A DNA stretch of 64,000 nucleotides. It comes from Rachicladosporium sp. CCFEE 5018. Lineage: Eukaryota; Ascomycota; Dothideomycetes; Cladosporiales; Cladosporiaceae. The notes beneath the pieces are model-generated. The model did not search any database. It saw only the letters and a list, made by a program, of their open reading frames with translations, and was not told the origin of the DNA. Shown here in pieces: positions 10,300-20,916 of the stretch. Positions within the stretch are counted from its first letter, which is position 1, and each line of letters starts with the position of its first letter. Position numbers and translations under genes: made by a program. The DNA is taken from assembly GCA_002077045.2 (NCBI GenBank), contig KZ111140.1, positions 266,506-330,505 on the forward strand, given 5' to 3'.

Positions 10300-11358
10300 A
10301 TGGCTACCCCCGCGCAAGCCGAGTTCAACGATCTTATGCGCGATAAGTCACATCGCTCTAATCACCCCGAAGACGATAACGACGACGCCCGCTCCTTCCT
10401 AAATCTTTCGGACGACGATGAAGATCGCACACCTCCAGCTTCGATCCAGGATCCAGACGAATATATTCCCCGCGCAAGCATGAGTAGTGGTCGTCCTACC
10501 ATCCCTCGAACTCGCTATGGCGCCAACACAGGTCCTAAGGGTGTCATCTCGGATGCTCAAAACTACCGAGACTCACAACGGGTACATCGAACGAGTCTGA
10601 GGAGTACGAGCACGCTGCCACAGCACATTGGGCAGAAGCTATCGAGGAGGGAGCAGATCTTGGAAGAGAAGCGAGGCGAGGAGGACGATGAGGATGACGA
10701 ATTTGGACTGGAAGATGGTGATGGAGAGTTCATGTCAAAGTGGCGAGAAGGACGATTGAAGGAGTTGCAGGGCGGTGGTTTTGAGAGCAAGATGCACAGT
10801 CGGGTACGGCAGAGGCGGTTATACGGCGCGATGGTGACTGTGGACGGTGATGGATATTTGGAAGCTGTTGAGGGGAGTGGTGGGGATACTGTTGTTGTGG
10901 TCTATATCTACGACGACATCGTAAACATTGCACCTTACCCGGACCAATGTGCTCAGCTAACGGGAAGGCAGTCACAAGTCAGCCAAGCGATCGAAGACTG
11001 CTTGCAAACTCTCGCACAAAAGCATCAAGACGTGCGGTTCGTGAAGCTGCACTATCAGGACGCGGAGATGGAGCCTGCCGGCGTACCTGCGCTCATCGCC
11101 TATAAAGCGGGCGAGAAATTCGCAGGTCTTGTGCCGATTGTGGGAGAGATACCTGAGGACGCGGAGCTGAGTGCATTGTCATTGGAGTCGGTATTGCAGA
11201 GGTATGAGGCTCTTGGGAGGGCCATTGGTGGGAAGAAAGAAGTCGTCGAGCTGACTTCGAGGGCAGACATCAAGTTCTTCGATGAGAAAACTTGTCCCAC
11301 TACACTTCCATCCGTCAATCCCTTCAGACCACACGATCATGACTTCAAGTCTACATAA
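10300..11358 (+). CDS. phosducin-like protein, G-beta-gamma chaperone
   Basis: Phosducin-like proteins act with the CCT chaperonin to fold G-beta and assemble it with G-gamma; fungal examples (BDM-1/PhnA type) are needed for stable G-beta. The start MATPAQAEFNDLMRDKS fits the family better than the upstream ATG at 10195. Then come an acidic region, a coiled-coil segment (FMSKWREGRLKELQGG) and a thioredoxin-like fold (VVVVYIYDD, VRFVKLHY, GVPALIAYKAGEK). A 51-base segment, 10921-10971 (GTAAAC...GCTAAC...GGCAG), is probably an intron that happens to be stopless and in frame. Removing it gives 335 residues and restores family alignment. The G-beta gene lies upstream on the same strand, a functional pairing. 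Confidence 0.9.
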   Translation: MATPAQAEFNDLMRDKSHRSNHPEDDNDDARSFLNLSDDDEDRTPPASIQDPDEYIPRASMSSGRPTIPRTRYGANTGPKGVISDAQNYRDSQRVHRTSLRSTSTLPQHIGQKLSRREQILEEKRGEEDDEDDEFGLEDGDGEFMSKWREGRLKELQGGGFESKMHSRVRQRRLYGAMVTVDGDGYLEAVEGSGGDTVVVVYIYDDIVNIAPYPDQCAQLTGRQSQVSQAIEDCLQTLAQKHQDVRFVKLHYQDAEMEPAGVPALIAYKAGEKFAGLVPIVGEIPEDAELSALSLESVLQRYEALGRAIGGKKEVVELTSRADIKFFDEKTCPTTLPSVNPFRPHDHDFKST

Positions 11359-12363
11359 CACTGCGGCTCCAGACCACAAGCTGTCGAGACCCTTGCTTGG
11401 TGCACACAGAGGGCGAGTGCACGTCGCCGTGCAGGGAGCACCGGACGACGGACTGTTACTACAACGAGCACACAACGGCCACAATGTACGTATAGCAACG
11501 CGAAACGGCAGCGTATTTCAACACGTTGTCAAACAATCTGAGGAAACGAGCACTTTCACTTCGGGCTGGCTCAGACTGCCTGCGTCCTTCTTAGGGCGGA
11601 CCATATTCGTCACGTTTCTTGTGATCTTTCAGCGCCCCATGAGGTTGGCCATCATATACTTTGGTATCCCTCATACTTGTTGAAACACTTCAATGTGCGA
11701 CCTCGATGTGGCATAGAAGCGATAGATCACGGGATGACGAAGCTGCTGGACATGTATAAGATCGACTCTTGATGGTACATTCTCAGTGGTACGACTAGCC
11801 CTCCATTGTCGTCGCCCAAAACATAGCGGCCATGCATGACTTGAGGTACAGCCACGGGCTTCGATTCGATATTCCACCGTCGTCTCTGGACCTGATCCCC
11901 GAAGATGGTCCGCTTCTCTCGTGGGCCGCGCGAGCGGTTATTGAGGAGAGTCGCCAACCCCGCCAGCTTTTGAGGATAAGTCTACGACCTCTTATCCATT
12001 TTTGTCTACTCGTACGTGCACATTTCGAACCTTAATGCCAACCAATGAGACGTCGATAGTGCTGACAGCTGGTGACCTCGCCAGTAGAAACGTCGGAACA
12101 CGGGACTCATCATCTATTCTGACCGACAGCGTCCCGGCAATAAGGTAATGCTGTCCTGGAATTATTCACGCACTCGAAGACACATGCAGTGGGCGCGGAG
12201 TACGAAGGGATATAGGCAGCCGTGTTGTGATACAATCTTCCCTCTTCACTAACTTCCTCCGACTTCCTGCGATATCTGGACGTCGTAAGCGCTACCGCGA
12301 TCTCCTCTACTGACTTGCTCCTAGACCCCTACTGAGAGCGCCGCGCAATCTGTTCGGTATGTC
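11359..12363. other. intergenic
   Basis: About 1 kb with no supported coding sequence, repeat or RNA gene. Confidence 0.5.
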
Positions 12364-13605
12364 ATGTCAAATGGGCTATATAAATCACAGAGGCGGCCCT
12401 TTAAATCCAAGCTTTCTCGTCTACCTGTTCTGCGGTGTCTCCGCGATGTCTGCACAAGACTTGCTGACCGGGTTGGCCCTCAAATCCCCCGAACGGACTC
12501 TGCTGCGTTCTGGAGAGCTCTACGAGAGCGTGAGACTGCGCGCGAAACCGAGGAGACGCGGCGCAATGTCCAGCAGCTCGCGATACATGACAAAGCCCAA
12601 CTGTCGAAGTTGCAGACGCCGGCTGGCACACAAGCGTCTGAGCACGAGACTGCGGAAGGTAGCACGGCGAGTACTCTGTGCTTTGAGGTGGAGTGTACCA
12701 CCACCACTACTTCCGCGATCGAGTTGGAAGCAGCGTCGACAACCACTGGCCTGTTATGCGACATTGCCTCCGACCACAATGATGGCGATCTCGACGGCCA
12801 GATGCGGTCTGATGCGATGGTCGCGATGCAGTGGACAGCAGCACACGATGCTAAGCTGGAGAACGAGAGAAGATCTCATCTGATGAGCCTCCCCGCTGAG
12901 CTACGAAACAGTATCGTAGAGGAAGTAGTCTCGGGACAGCCTATCGAGCTAGCCATAGGATGTGGTCCTCAACTGCAAGTTCCGCGCCATCTGCTTGCCA
13001 TAGCGCAAACGTGTCGTGGAGCGCGCGTTCATGCTCCCCAGGCTAAGCACCAAATCCGTGTTCGCCTTCGACTCTGCCAAGGCAGCTTGATAGGTGAGGC
13101 TAACACCTGCATCGATCGAGCTCACGGTCTCGAGGAGGTCCAGCGCAACATCTCACCCGCCTTGCACATGGCTGGTATCGAACGGATCAAGCAGAACGGC
13201 CTCGAGGTTGGCATCGGGCGCCTACCCATGCTGGGAGAATGGCGCAATTTGGAGCACAAGCGGTACAATGAGCTGGCGGATGGGATATCGGCAGCGTGGG
13301 GATGTTTACGTGTGGTACGGAAGACTTTACAGAGACTGGCGCCCGCGGCACAGATCAAAGTGTCAGTAGACATGTCTGGCCTGTTCATGTCATCCTGTAT
13401 GGAGGCCTGCCACTTGGGACAGCTAAGACCATTGATCGTGCGCTACAAGAAGGAGGATGTGGACGCTTACTTTGAAGATCTGCGGGATCAATTCTGGTGG
13501 GCTTACAGACACGGAAGGATTAATAATTCACTATGGGGCGAGCTTGACGCTAGAGCGCAGATGCTGAACTGGCAGGCATTGGAGATAATGATGGGCTTAG
13601 ACTAG
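12364..13605 (+). CDS. F-box-like fungal protein, paralogue 1
   Basis: 413 residues. The recognisable part begins near residue 172 with LMSLPAELRNSIVEEV, the LPxELRNxI pattern of fungal F-box-like proteins, followed by an IAQTCRGAR segment. The first 150 residues are low in conservation signal, with Thr/Ala and charged runs, so the true start may be further in, or a first intron may be missed. The C-terminal half matches the gene at 13814-14599, for example GSLIGEANTCIDR against KSLMYETQRLDR and LEVGIGRLP against VDLWIGSLA. A role as substrate adaptor of an SCF ubiquitin ligase is possible, but the fold is not proven. It converges with its paralogue, 208 bases between stops. Confidence 0.6.
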   Translation: MSNGLYKSQRRPFKSKLSRLPVLRCLRDVCTRLADRVGPQIPRTDSAAFWRALRERETARETEETRRNVQQLAIHDKAQLSKLQTPAGTQASEHETAEGSTASTLCFEVECTTTTTSAIELEAASTTTGLLCDIASDHNDGDLDGQMRSDAMVAMQWTAAHDAKLENERRSHLMSLPAELRNSIVEEVVSGQPIELAIGCGPQLQVPRHLLAIAQTCRGARVHAPQAKHQIRVRLRLCQGSLIGEANTCIDRAHGLEEVQRNISPALHMAGIERIKQNGLEVGIGRLPMLGEWRNLEHKRYNELADGISAAWGCLRVVRKTLQRLAPAAQIKVSVDMSGLFMSSCMEACHLGQLRPLIVRYKKEDVDAYFEDLRDQFWWAYRHGRINNSLWGELDARAQMLNWQALEIMMGLD

Positions 13606-13813
13606 TAGTCAGGACTATACTACAGCGTACTGACCGTCTACCCGAAAGTCATCGTCTCTCACTGGCCGCTATCAACATTCCTGTGCACATATCATCGTAC
13701 TCATAATTGCAGACTAGCTACCTTGCCGCCATCGAGATACAGTACATACGGACAATATTCCCAGGCCAGGTTGTCCGACGCGAACACTTCGCCTTTCGAT
13801 GTTGATCTCCTGT

Positions 13814-14599
13814 TCAACACGATCTCTGCCGTGTGACCTGGAAGAGCTCGTCCAAAATGTCTAGGGTCCTCCTTTCGACCCAGTGCAGATCTCCCCTCGC
13901 CTGAGCCCAGCAACTTTGAGCCAGCCTCTCGCGCGCATGAGCAAGCCCCGCGCGATGAGTTTCGAAGTACGCCCTGACTTCTTTTCGCGCTGCTGTATCC
14001 CCTTTGTAATCACCCTTGAAAACCAGGTTTCCGAAAGGTTTCACCCCAGCCACTACGCGACAGGCCTCCAAATGCTTCTGCAGGTCCACGTTGATCGGGC
14101 AGAGCGAAATGCTATATGGCAGCCCTGGCACGTTTTGGTTCACAGCCTGACGGATGAGCTTCACGAAGTCTCGCGCCGTATGGACGCCCCTCTCATGACT
14201 TAAGCCCGGCTGCTCGCTCTCTGGGGCGGGCTCGATCGCTAGACTCCCGATCCAAAGGTCTACTTCCGTGATATTGTGATTCTCCAGCGTTAGGAAGCCG
14301 GGCTTGACGTTGCTCTTCACCTGGTCCAATAGTAGGACGCTTCGGTCAAGCCGCTGGGTCTCGTACATCAGGCTTTTCTTGCAAGCGACGATGCGGACGC
14401 GGGTCGAGGTACGGATCTGGTCGCGATGCTGACGAGCCAGACGGCAGACTTGTGTGATGGCGAGATTGTTCGGTTCCTCGCCGAGGAGGGGTCTGTCATT
14501 CGTGATTCGGAGGAGGAGTGGCTGCGGTACGATGACCTCGTCAACAATCTGGTTGCGCACTTCGGCGGGCAGGCCACCCATGAGATAGTTCCTGGCCAT
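13814..14599 (-). CDS. F-box-like fungal protein, paralogue 2
   Basis: 261 residues. It starts MARNYLMGGLPAEVRNQIVDE, an F-box-like N-terminus without the long leader of its neighbour. It continues with ITQVCRLARQHR and a CKKSLMYETQRLDR segment, then ends without a known domain. It is clearly paralogous to the gene at 12364-13605 and points towards it, so the two form a small inverted pair inside the loop of the large inverted duplication. Function unknown. Adaptor activity is inferred only from the LPAEVRN motif. Confidence 0.65.
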   Translation of the reverse strand: MARNYLMGGLPAEVRNQIVDEVIVPQPLLLRITNDRPLLGEEPNNLAITQVCRLARQHRDQIRTSTRVRIVACKKSLMYETQRLDRSVLLLDQVKSNVKPGFLTLENHNITEVDLWIGSLAIEPAPESEQPGLSHERGVHTARDFVKLIRQAVNQNVPGLPYSISLCPINVDLQKHLEACRVVAGVKPFGNLVFKGDYKGDTAARKEVRAYFETHRAGLAHARERLAQSCWAQARGDLHWVERRTLDILDELFQVTRQRSC

Positions 14600-15387
14600 G
14601 GTGGTGGATGTGGCTGAGAAAGGGACACTCTATGCTAGTCCGTTGTTGAATGCTGATGCCGGATGCCGGTAGATTGGTTGTGCTTGAGTGTGGATGTGTT
14701 TCAAATGTGTCGAGGGTTGAAGGAAGCGACATGCTGGGGGAGCGCATCTATATGCCAGCGGTATCGCAGCCGGCTCTAGAGGTGGATGTATCCTCACGGT
14801 GCCAAAGCCTGTTAGACTTCCGGTCAGCAGCATTGGACCTGACCCGAGTGAACGGAACGAAAGTGGAACCCGTCCTCATCTGTCCAGCCGGCTGCCCAGT
14901 GTTGACTTCACCTTGCTGTCCTCAGCACATGCGCAGACGTGTTCATCGATCGTCTTGCGCTTTGACAGCTATGTGCTTCAGATGCTACGGCGTATGTCCG
15001 CACTTGTTTTATACGACAAGACGCACAGTTCGCCAGTCGAATCGTAGACATGCTACAGGAACGAGAGCCAGATACGCCTCCAAGGCGGTGGGCGCACGTG
15101 AGAGCACGTGAGAGCACGTGAGAGCACGTGAGAGCACGTGAGAAAGCAAAGCGGCAATGCAAACCCAGCTTGTACGTGGTAACATTCAGATCATTTCGCT
15201 CTATTTACATGTATCAGCTGGCCATGAATCTCAAGCCCTTACATACCCTGGCAAGGCCACTTATTTGTGCCGGACGCCAGTCGCAAGTCGGCGCAGCCGC
15301 CCACATCCCGTCATAGATCCGTAGATCGCCATTTGCACATCCCCGGGCGACCTACCTTCCGGGTGCTTATGCAGCACTTGACATCCA
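14600..15387. other. intergenic containing the CACGTG array
   Basis: Upstream flank of the 14599 gene and 3' flank of the arrestin gene. Apart from the phased CACGTG array at 15095-15140, I see no gene. Confidence 0.5.
15095..15140. repeat. five CACGTG boxes at exact 10-base spacing
   Basis: CACGTG occurs at 15095, 15105, 15115, 15125 and 15135, separated by AGAG each time, so the unit is a 10-base tandem repeat. CACGTG is the palindromic E-box bound by bHLH factors (Cbf1/Pho4/USF type), and 10 bases is about one helical turn. It lies about 500 bases upstream of the F-box-like gene starting at 14599. It may equally be a plain minisatellite. Confidence 0.9.
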
Positions 15388-17951
15388 TCACATTCGAATC
15401 ATCCCTGCCGATCCAACAGCGACCCCTCGTCTACCCAAGTCCATACTTCGATTCAGCCTCGCGCCAGGCGTAAGCGGTATATTCACCCTCCCACCTCTGT
15501 GCGCCTCATCTCCACTATCTTCGTCGTCATATGCATCGCTTAGCCGTGCAAAGTAATCCGACAAGCCAGATGTCGGAGAAGCTATTGTGTCGTACTGTGG
15601 TGGCGGCGTAATGAGTGGTGGAGGCGGCTCCTCATCCTCGAAAGCTGGTGGGTTGAACGACGGTGCGCGGAGCATGTGCATCGGCCTCGCTGGCTGGGAC
15701 CGACCGTTCGGATTACTACCAGCGCCGTGGAGGTGGACGGTCGGTGGCCGGGCGATCGACGGGCGGGGAGTTGGAACATCGCTACCAGTCGAGTCGGGCG
15801 TGATGTTTGTGACATTGTTGATGCCCGGGATGACCGCGGGAGAGTTTCGCCGCCGCGTTGCTCCGGGACAGCCGCAGTCGTATAGATGCGCACCGTTGGT
15901 GCCGCTTTCTGGGGAGGTGTAGGCGGGTAGTGAGGTATTTGCCTGGGTCGCGCGGCAGGAGAGGATGTGGAAAGGAGAGTCGATTGAGATCTCAAAGTGG
16001 CGGCGTTTCGTTGGGTCGACTGCGTCGGGTTTGGAGAGGCGCATCACGATCTGCTGGTGAATTAGTACATGTCTGCAGACAATCAGATGAATATACAATG
16101 GCATACCTTGATCCAGTGATGCACCTGTATGTTCTGGTAAGTAGTGTCAAAGTGCAGCCGTTGACTTCGATCGCGCTCCTTCATCGTGTGACAGCTGGGT
16201 AATTGCACATTGAACTCCATTTCCGTCGGGCCGATGTTCGAGTCGCCTTCGAGATTGCCAAGCAGATTAGTAGTATCAGCTGGCGTGACATTCTCACCTC
16301 TGGCAGCTCGTGCTCGAGCATCATAAGGTATGCCACCGCCAGACGTGATTCTCATCGTACTGCCAGGGAAGGTACTTGTCGGATCACTGTCGGACCGCTT
16401 CTCGAATAGCTGTACTTTCCGCGTAGGCTCCATGCGGTGCACATGCTTGTTCGCGCAGAAGTATTCGACATTTTCTGTCACTAGCACCTTGATTCTGTGG
16501 CATTGCACCTTCGCTAGTGGTGTCAACTTGAACGCTATCGGCACTTGAGATCCCAGTGGAAAGCTTTTGCCGGAGATCACGATATCGTAGTGTAATTGAT
16601 CTTCCCAGTTCCGACTGATCGCAATGGGTTCTACTGTCTCCAACGATCCTTCCGAGGGTGCCCGAATTAAGATGACGTCCTTTGTCCCTGCGAGATTTGC
16701 TCGGAAAGCTCCAGACCTTTCAATTGATGCCTCCAGCTCATATGTCACGCTTCCGAGATCCACACCAATGGTCTCCGGCATGCGGCTGTCGATCGGCAGC
16801 TCGAAGTTGTACAGGTAGTCGCCGGGCAGGAAGGTGCGATAGCCTTTAGCAGCAACAGAGGCGGCATTTGGAGGTGTGTCGCCTTTACCGAAGCTTCGAG
16901 ACGAGTTCACTTGCAGTGACAACCGCTTCGCTTCTCTCGATGTAAGGTTCACGGAAGAGCTGTTGGGCGATAATCGGCCAATCGGGTCGAGTCTCGTTAT
17001 GGTGGACGATGCGCCCTCTGACTTGAAGAGCTGCACTTGATCAGCGCATGTGCCTCGCTCGGCGCTCTCGAATTGCGCGTTGAAAAATGGCCAAGTATGG
17101 CTCATGATGGTATTGGTCTCTTCAAAGTCGATCTTTCGTGGAGGAATGCCTTCTGGCCATTTCGTCATCGATTTACCCTTGAATCTCAGCGTGATGGCCT
17201 TGATCTTTGCTGCTTTCGCTACTCGGACGTGAAGGCTGCCTCGAAGCAATGCAGTGTTGCCAGGAGCGGATTCATTATTGTCGAAGCCTTGAAGGAATAG
17301 CACGGGCTCAGCGAGTGTGATGCCCACAGAAACGCCGTTCCCTGATGCGATTGGCTTCTCCTCGTCTAAACTCATGCCTGGTATCGTGTCGTTGCCGGGT
17401 ATGCCATTTGTGCTGCCACTACGCGGCGACACCGCACCACTCCGATCGCTTCTGGCAGTTCTGGTACTGACACCCGATGCGGTGCTTCGATTGTCACTGT
17501 TTAGCCTCGGCCACTGTATAGTGCTCACGGGCCCATTGATGGAGCTTCGAATCCCTGCCCGCATGGCCGCCGCGTCACCTCCAGCAACACTCGGCACTGA
17601 CCCCTTTCTCTTCCCAGGCGACCAAGATCGCCTGTTTGCTTTCTTCTGTTGGGTGTCGCCCGTGGGCGGCTGTATAACCGATCTCAAAAACCTCTTCGCT
17701 GACTCTCGCGAGACCGCCAGGTTGAACCACGCGAGGCGTTGTGGGGGTGGTGATGTGGTGTAGATCGGAGGCTCCGGACGAAAGGCGTTGAGTGCCTGTA
17801 CCCGTATGCGTCCAGTGGGTGTACGTCGCGGGAGGAAGAAGTCGAAGCTTCTTCGGGCAGTAGCTCGCTCGGATGATGCGGATTCTTCGGTCGGAGAATA
17901 ATATGCTAGAGTGCCGCCTGTGCGACTTCGTAATTCGACTGCTGCTGCCAT
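15388..17951 (-). CDS. alpha-arrestin (ART/CreD-like ubiquitin-ligase adaptor)
   Basis: Alpha-arrestins recruit HECT ubiquitin ligases of the Rsp5/HulA family to membrane transporters for endocytosis. Exons 16107-17951 and 15388-16050 join across a 56-base intron (16051-16106) to 835 residues. After a disordered basic Ser-rich N-terminus, the arrestin N domain starts near residue 206 (VGITLAEPVLFLQG) and contains KAITLRFKGKSMTKWPEG. The arrestin C domain follows, with LHYDIVISGKSFPLGSQVPI and KVQLFEK. The tail is Pro-rich and holds a PPQY motif near residue 765, the expected WW-domain ligand. The exon junction reads HHWIK-IVMRLSK in frame. Its precise orthology (CreD, Art4/Rod1, ApyA) cannot be fixed here. 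Confidence 0.88.
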
Positions 17952-19781
17952 TACGAATGCCTCGTCAGCTACCGGTATGAGAAAGTGGAGCAGATCATGA
18001 TGTTTGCAACGGAGGCTTTCTACTCAATTGCCTTCTTTGATGCTGTCACACATAGAGGTATGCGCGCACGCAAGCGCGTCCGAGCATACGCGCTCTGCCA
18101 TGGCAAGAGCAGCGCTCTGTTGCACATCTCGTCATACAGCGCCAGTACACGGCGCACGAGCTCCATTGTTGTAAAGAAATGCTTGTGCAACTTACATTTG
18201 CTGACAAGGGCTCAGGGCGTACGAAGCGTCCAAGCGGATAAGATAGGCGCAAATAATGTTTCAGATGTACTGGCAAGAGAGTCGATGTCGTCGCGAGGAT
18301 GACTTAGAGTTGCTTCCAAACTTGCGGGCAATCGGTCGCGGACCAGTAATTGGGCATATGAGAGAGGTCCGGAGGATGCTTGTGCAGGTAGTTGGCCGTT
18401 ATGACTATTACTTCCCGAGAACGTAGTGCAGGGAGCTGGGCTTCGTCGAGTCCTGGCTGTATTGACGCTTCCAAGGCCAAGGACAGCTGCACTGTAGTAG
18501 CGGTGTTTGTATGCAGCGGGATGATCGATCCTCGGGCCTGCAGCCGGGTACAGTACTTGACTGGACGTGGGGAAAATTGGATGATGAATGTAAGCACGAT
18601 GGTCGCGGCAGCACTTGGCTTATAGGCGCAGCATGTCAATAATCAATGCAAATGTCATTTGACAGCGTGCTGACGTGTAAATTCGCTTTACAGTTTGCTC
18701 TCACGAGCTGCTCCCTCTCCGTCATCGCATGAGATTGCGTCAATGGGAGGCAGCGGAAGGCACTTGCGCCGTGAGAGTTGATGCTAGAATTGACGCGCCG
18801 CTGAGTGCCGCCCGTTTTTCCATCCAGGTGGGCAGGTCAAAATGTTCCGCATATGCGGAATCGACTGCCGAGGGCTGCAGCAATTGCATGATCTGTCATG
18901 AAGCTTCGCGTCTCATCAAAGCCGCTGCTACCGAGTGATGTGCTGCAAGGATTATCTGTACATCCGTGCTACACCGACAATCGTCACGCGACTACAGTAC
19001 CACGCGAGTGACAAAGAAAGCAGCCCTCTCATTGAGTCCTCGTGGAGGAGGGTGCTGACATGTGCATCGCCGCGATAGTATATCGATGACTACGCTGTCC
19101 GCGAGAGTCCTCTGCCTTCTGGAACTCCCTTAAGTAGCACTGACTACAGCTACTTGCCGCGACATAGTCTAAATTACCAGTGTTAATCGCGTCGATTTCT
19201 CGAGTGGTCCACTTTGACTATTATACCTGTAACTCCGTTATGGACCACTTCGTTTTGGTGGCACTGCACCCTTTCTGATTGACGTATGCTTAGGATAGTT
19301 ACGCTTAACCAAGAAAGATTTCGACTTCGCCTGCCCTTCGAGTGTCGCTCTTGAGGGAACGAGTCATCGCCGGCAAACGTGGCAAGTCGATGATACCCCT
19401 TTGCCGTGTCGCAGGTCAACTTATGTTCAGGCGCTTTGGGATCTGTGTGAGTTATGATGGGTCTAAGAAGCACATCTCGGTCCTACGCGACTGACTTGGG
19501 TGCTGAAGGTAAATAAAGAGGCCAATTGCACCACCAGGAGGAGCGGGTGGCCCACCTGAGACATGCAGGAGACTGTGAGGACGTGGAGGACGGGTGTCGT
19601 ACTGTTTTTCGGATGTATTTGGGTGGGACTTCGCGCAGCAGCACCGATTCCATACCAAGAGCCTTGCTCATTGCCCGAGATGCCTCTTGCTGATCCGCTG
19701 CCTCCAACTGCTCTCTCCCACAGCTGCTCTGAACACTTTAACTCCTCCCCACTCCGCTCGTCCCCTGAATTCCATCATCGC
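17952..19781. other. intergenic between arrestin promoter and right arm
   Basis: Roughly 1.6 kb of unique sequence with no supported gene, then the right arm begins near 19545. Short open frames near 18.3-18.9 kb show no domain. Confidence 0.5.
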
Positions 19782-20120
19782 TCAGCGGTGCTGCACTTCG
19801 TGTTAGTGCCCAATCTCCCAACATCCATCCAGGACACTCGTCGCTCACCTTGACGAAACCGATATCAGCGGACTTCTCACGGAAGCACTGGCGGCAGATG
19901 TTAAGGCCGTACTTGCGAATGAGACCAGCCTTGTGTGTGCAGACGCGGCTGTGAATCACTGATTAGCCCATATTTTCTTCCTCAAATTCCTCTCGATATT
20001 CGCTATGCGTCCTGCCCTTCCCGATTCTTTCTAGTGTAATTTTGGCAGTGGTACGCACCATTCGCGGGAGCCCTTGCCGTAGGTGCGCGGGCGCGAGTAC
20101 CAGACGGATTCGTGAGACAT
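19782..20120 (-). CDS. RPS29: 40S ribosomal protein uS14 (RPS29), right copy
   Basis: Mirror copy of 6329-6667 with the same three coding exons: 20059-20120, 19849-19948 and the nine-base 19782-19790. The encoded 56 residues appear identical to the left copy, although the introns and 3' flank have diverged. That is consistent with purifying selection on both genes. Intron 1 carries the same GTGCGTAC donor. The start is the ATG at 20118-20120. Confidence 0.95.
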
Positions 20121-20415
20121 GATTGCGGTGTTCGAGTTGAGGTGTTTGTGTGGTGCTCGGTGTCGCTGGTGCAGGATGTGCGCGGTAGAATCGTCGGTAT
20201 CTCCGTAGTAGGTCTTGAACGCTCGCCAGGCTTGGCAATAATTTCGTGAAGCCGTGATCTCGAAGTGGGGGCTCGGAACGGGTAGTGGGATTGGCCGCCG
20301 CTAGTGTTGGCGAGTATCGCGACTTCGATAACAGCACGAACAGCTCCCCGACGGCGACAACATATGGCATTTGGCTGAGCAATCAGAACCCACACGACAG
20401 TAATTCCAAGCCAAG
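20121..20415. promoter_or_regulatory. shared divergent promoter, RPS29 / small gene, right arm
   Basis: 295 bases between head-to-head ATGs, counterpart of 6040-6328. It matches the left arm well near RPS29 and poorly in the 80-90 bases next to the small gene. Confidence 0.5.
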
Positions 20416-20765
20416 ATGGTGTGTCTCTCGAAGATGAGACTCTCTAGTACTTACTGACGATCCCGCAGTCCCGCGATTCATCCTTCACATCGCTACACCT
20501 CCACCAGGCTCACCATGCCGACTTGTTAGAGGAATTCAGTCGCATCAAGCTACCTGCCGAGGAGATTATGGTACCACTTCACCATCAGCCCATCAATCCA
20601 GATGACGAGGACAACGTGGTGCCGGATCAGCATGCAGCATTCGGCATTCAGCGAGCCACGCAGAAAGTCCGCGAGCCTGCTTGGAAGGATCTGGGACTGG
20701 AACGACTCATGACTGGAGGACCGCCGAAGACGCATGGGGGGAGCAGTCGAAAGCCGTTACGATGA
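20416..20765 (+). CDS. small conserved protein of unknown function, right copy
   Basis: Mirror copy of 5690-6039. The first coding exon is the ATG at 20416-20418, followed by a 50-base intron (20419-20468, GTGTGT...CTTACTGAC...CCGCAG) and the exon 20469-20765, giving 99 residues. Here the alternative ATG used by a simple left-arm ORF is changed to ATC, which is why the split-ATG model is preferred. The protein differs from the left copy at few positions, mostly near the C-terminus (GGPPKTHGG against GAPPETIGE). No domain recognised. Confidence 0.7.
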
Positions 20766-20916
20766 GCCATCTTTCACGTCGTCGAGTTGGCATGCATCTC
20801 CCACGGTACGGTCAACACCATCGGCACGCGACGATACATCACTCCGACAAGAATCTGAACGTCCACAAGCAACGGAATTCCAGTTCTTGCAACTACGGCG
20901 ATACTGTGTTCCCTGT

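Noticed and set aside
15582..15995. Long frames overlapping the arrestin C-terminal exon on both strands
   Set aside because: Shadow frames of a GC-rich, Pro-rich coding exon; the arrestin frame joins in phase to an arrestin domain and holds the PPQY motif.
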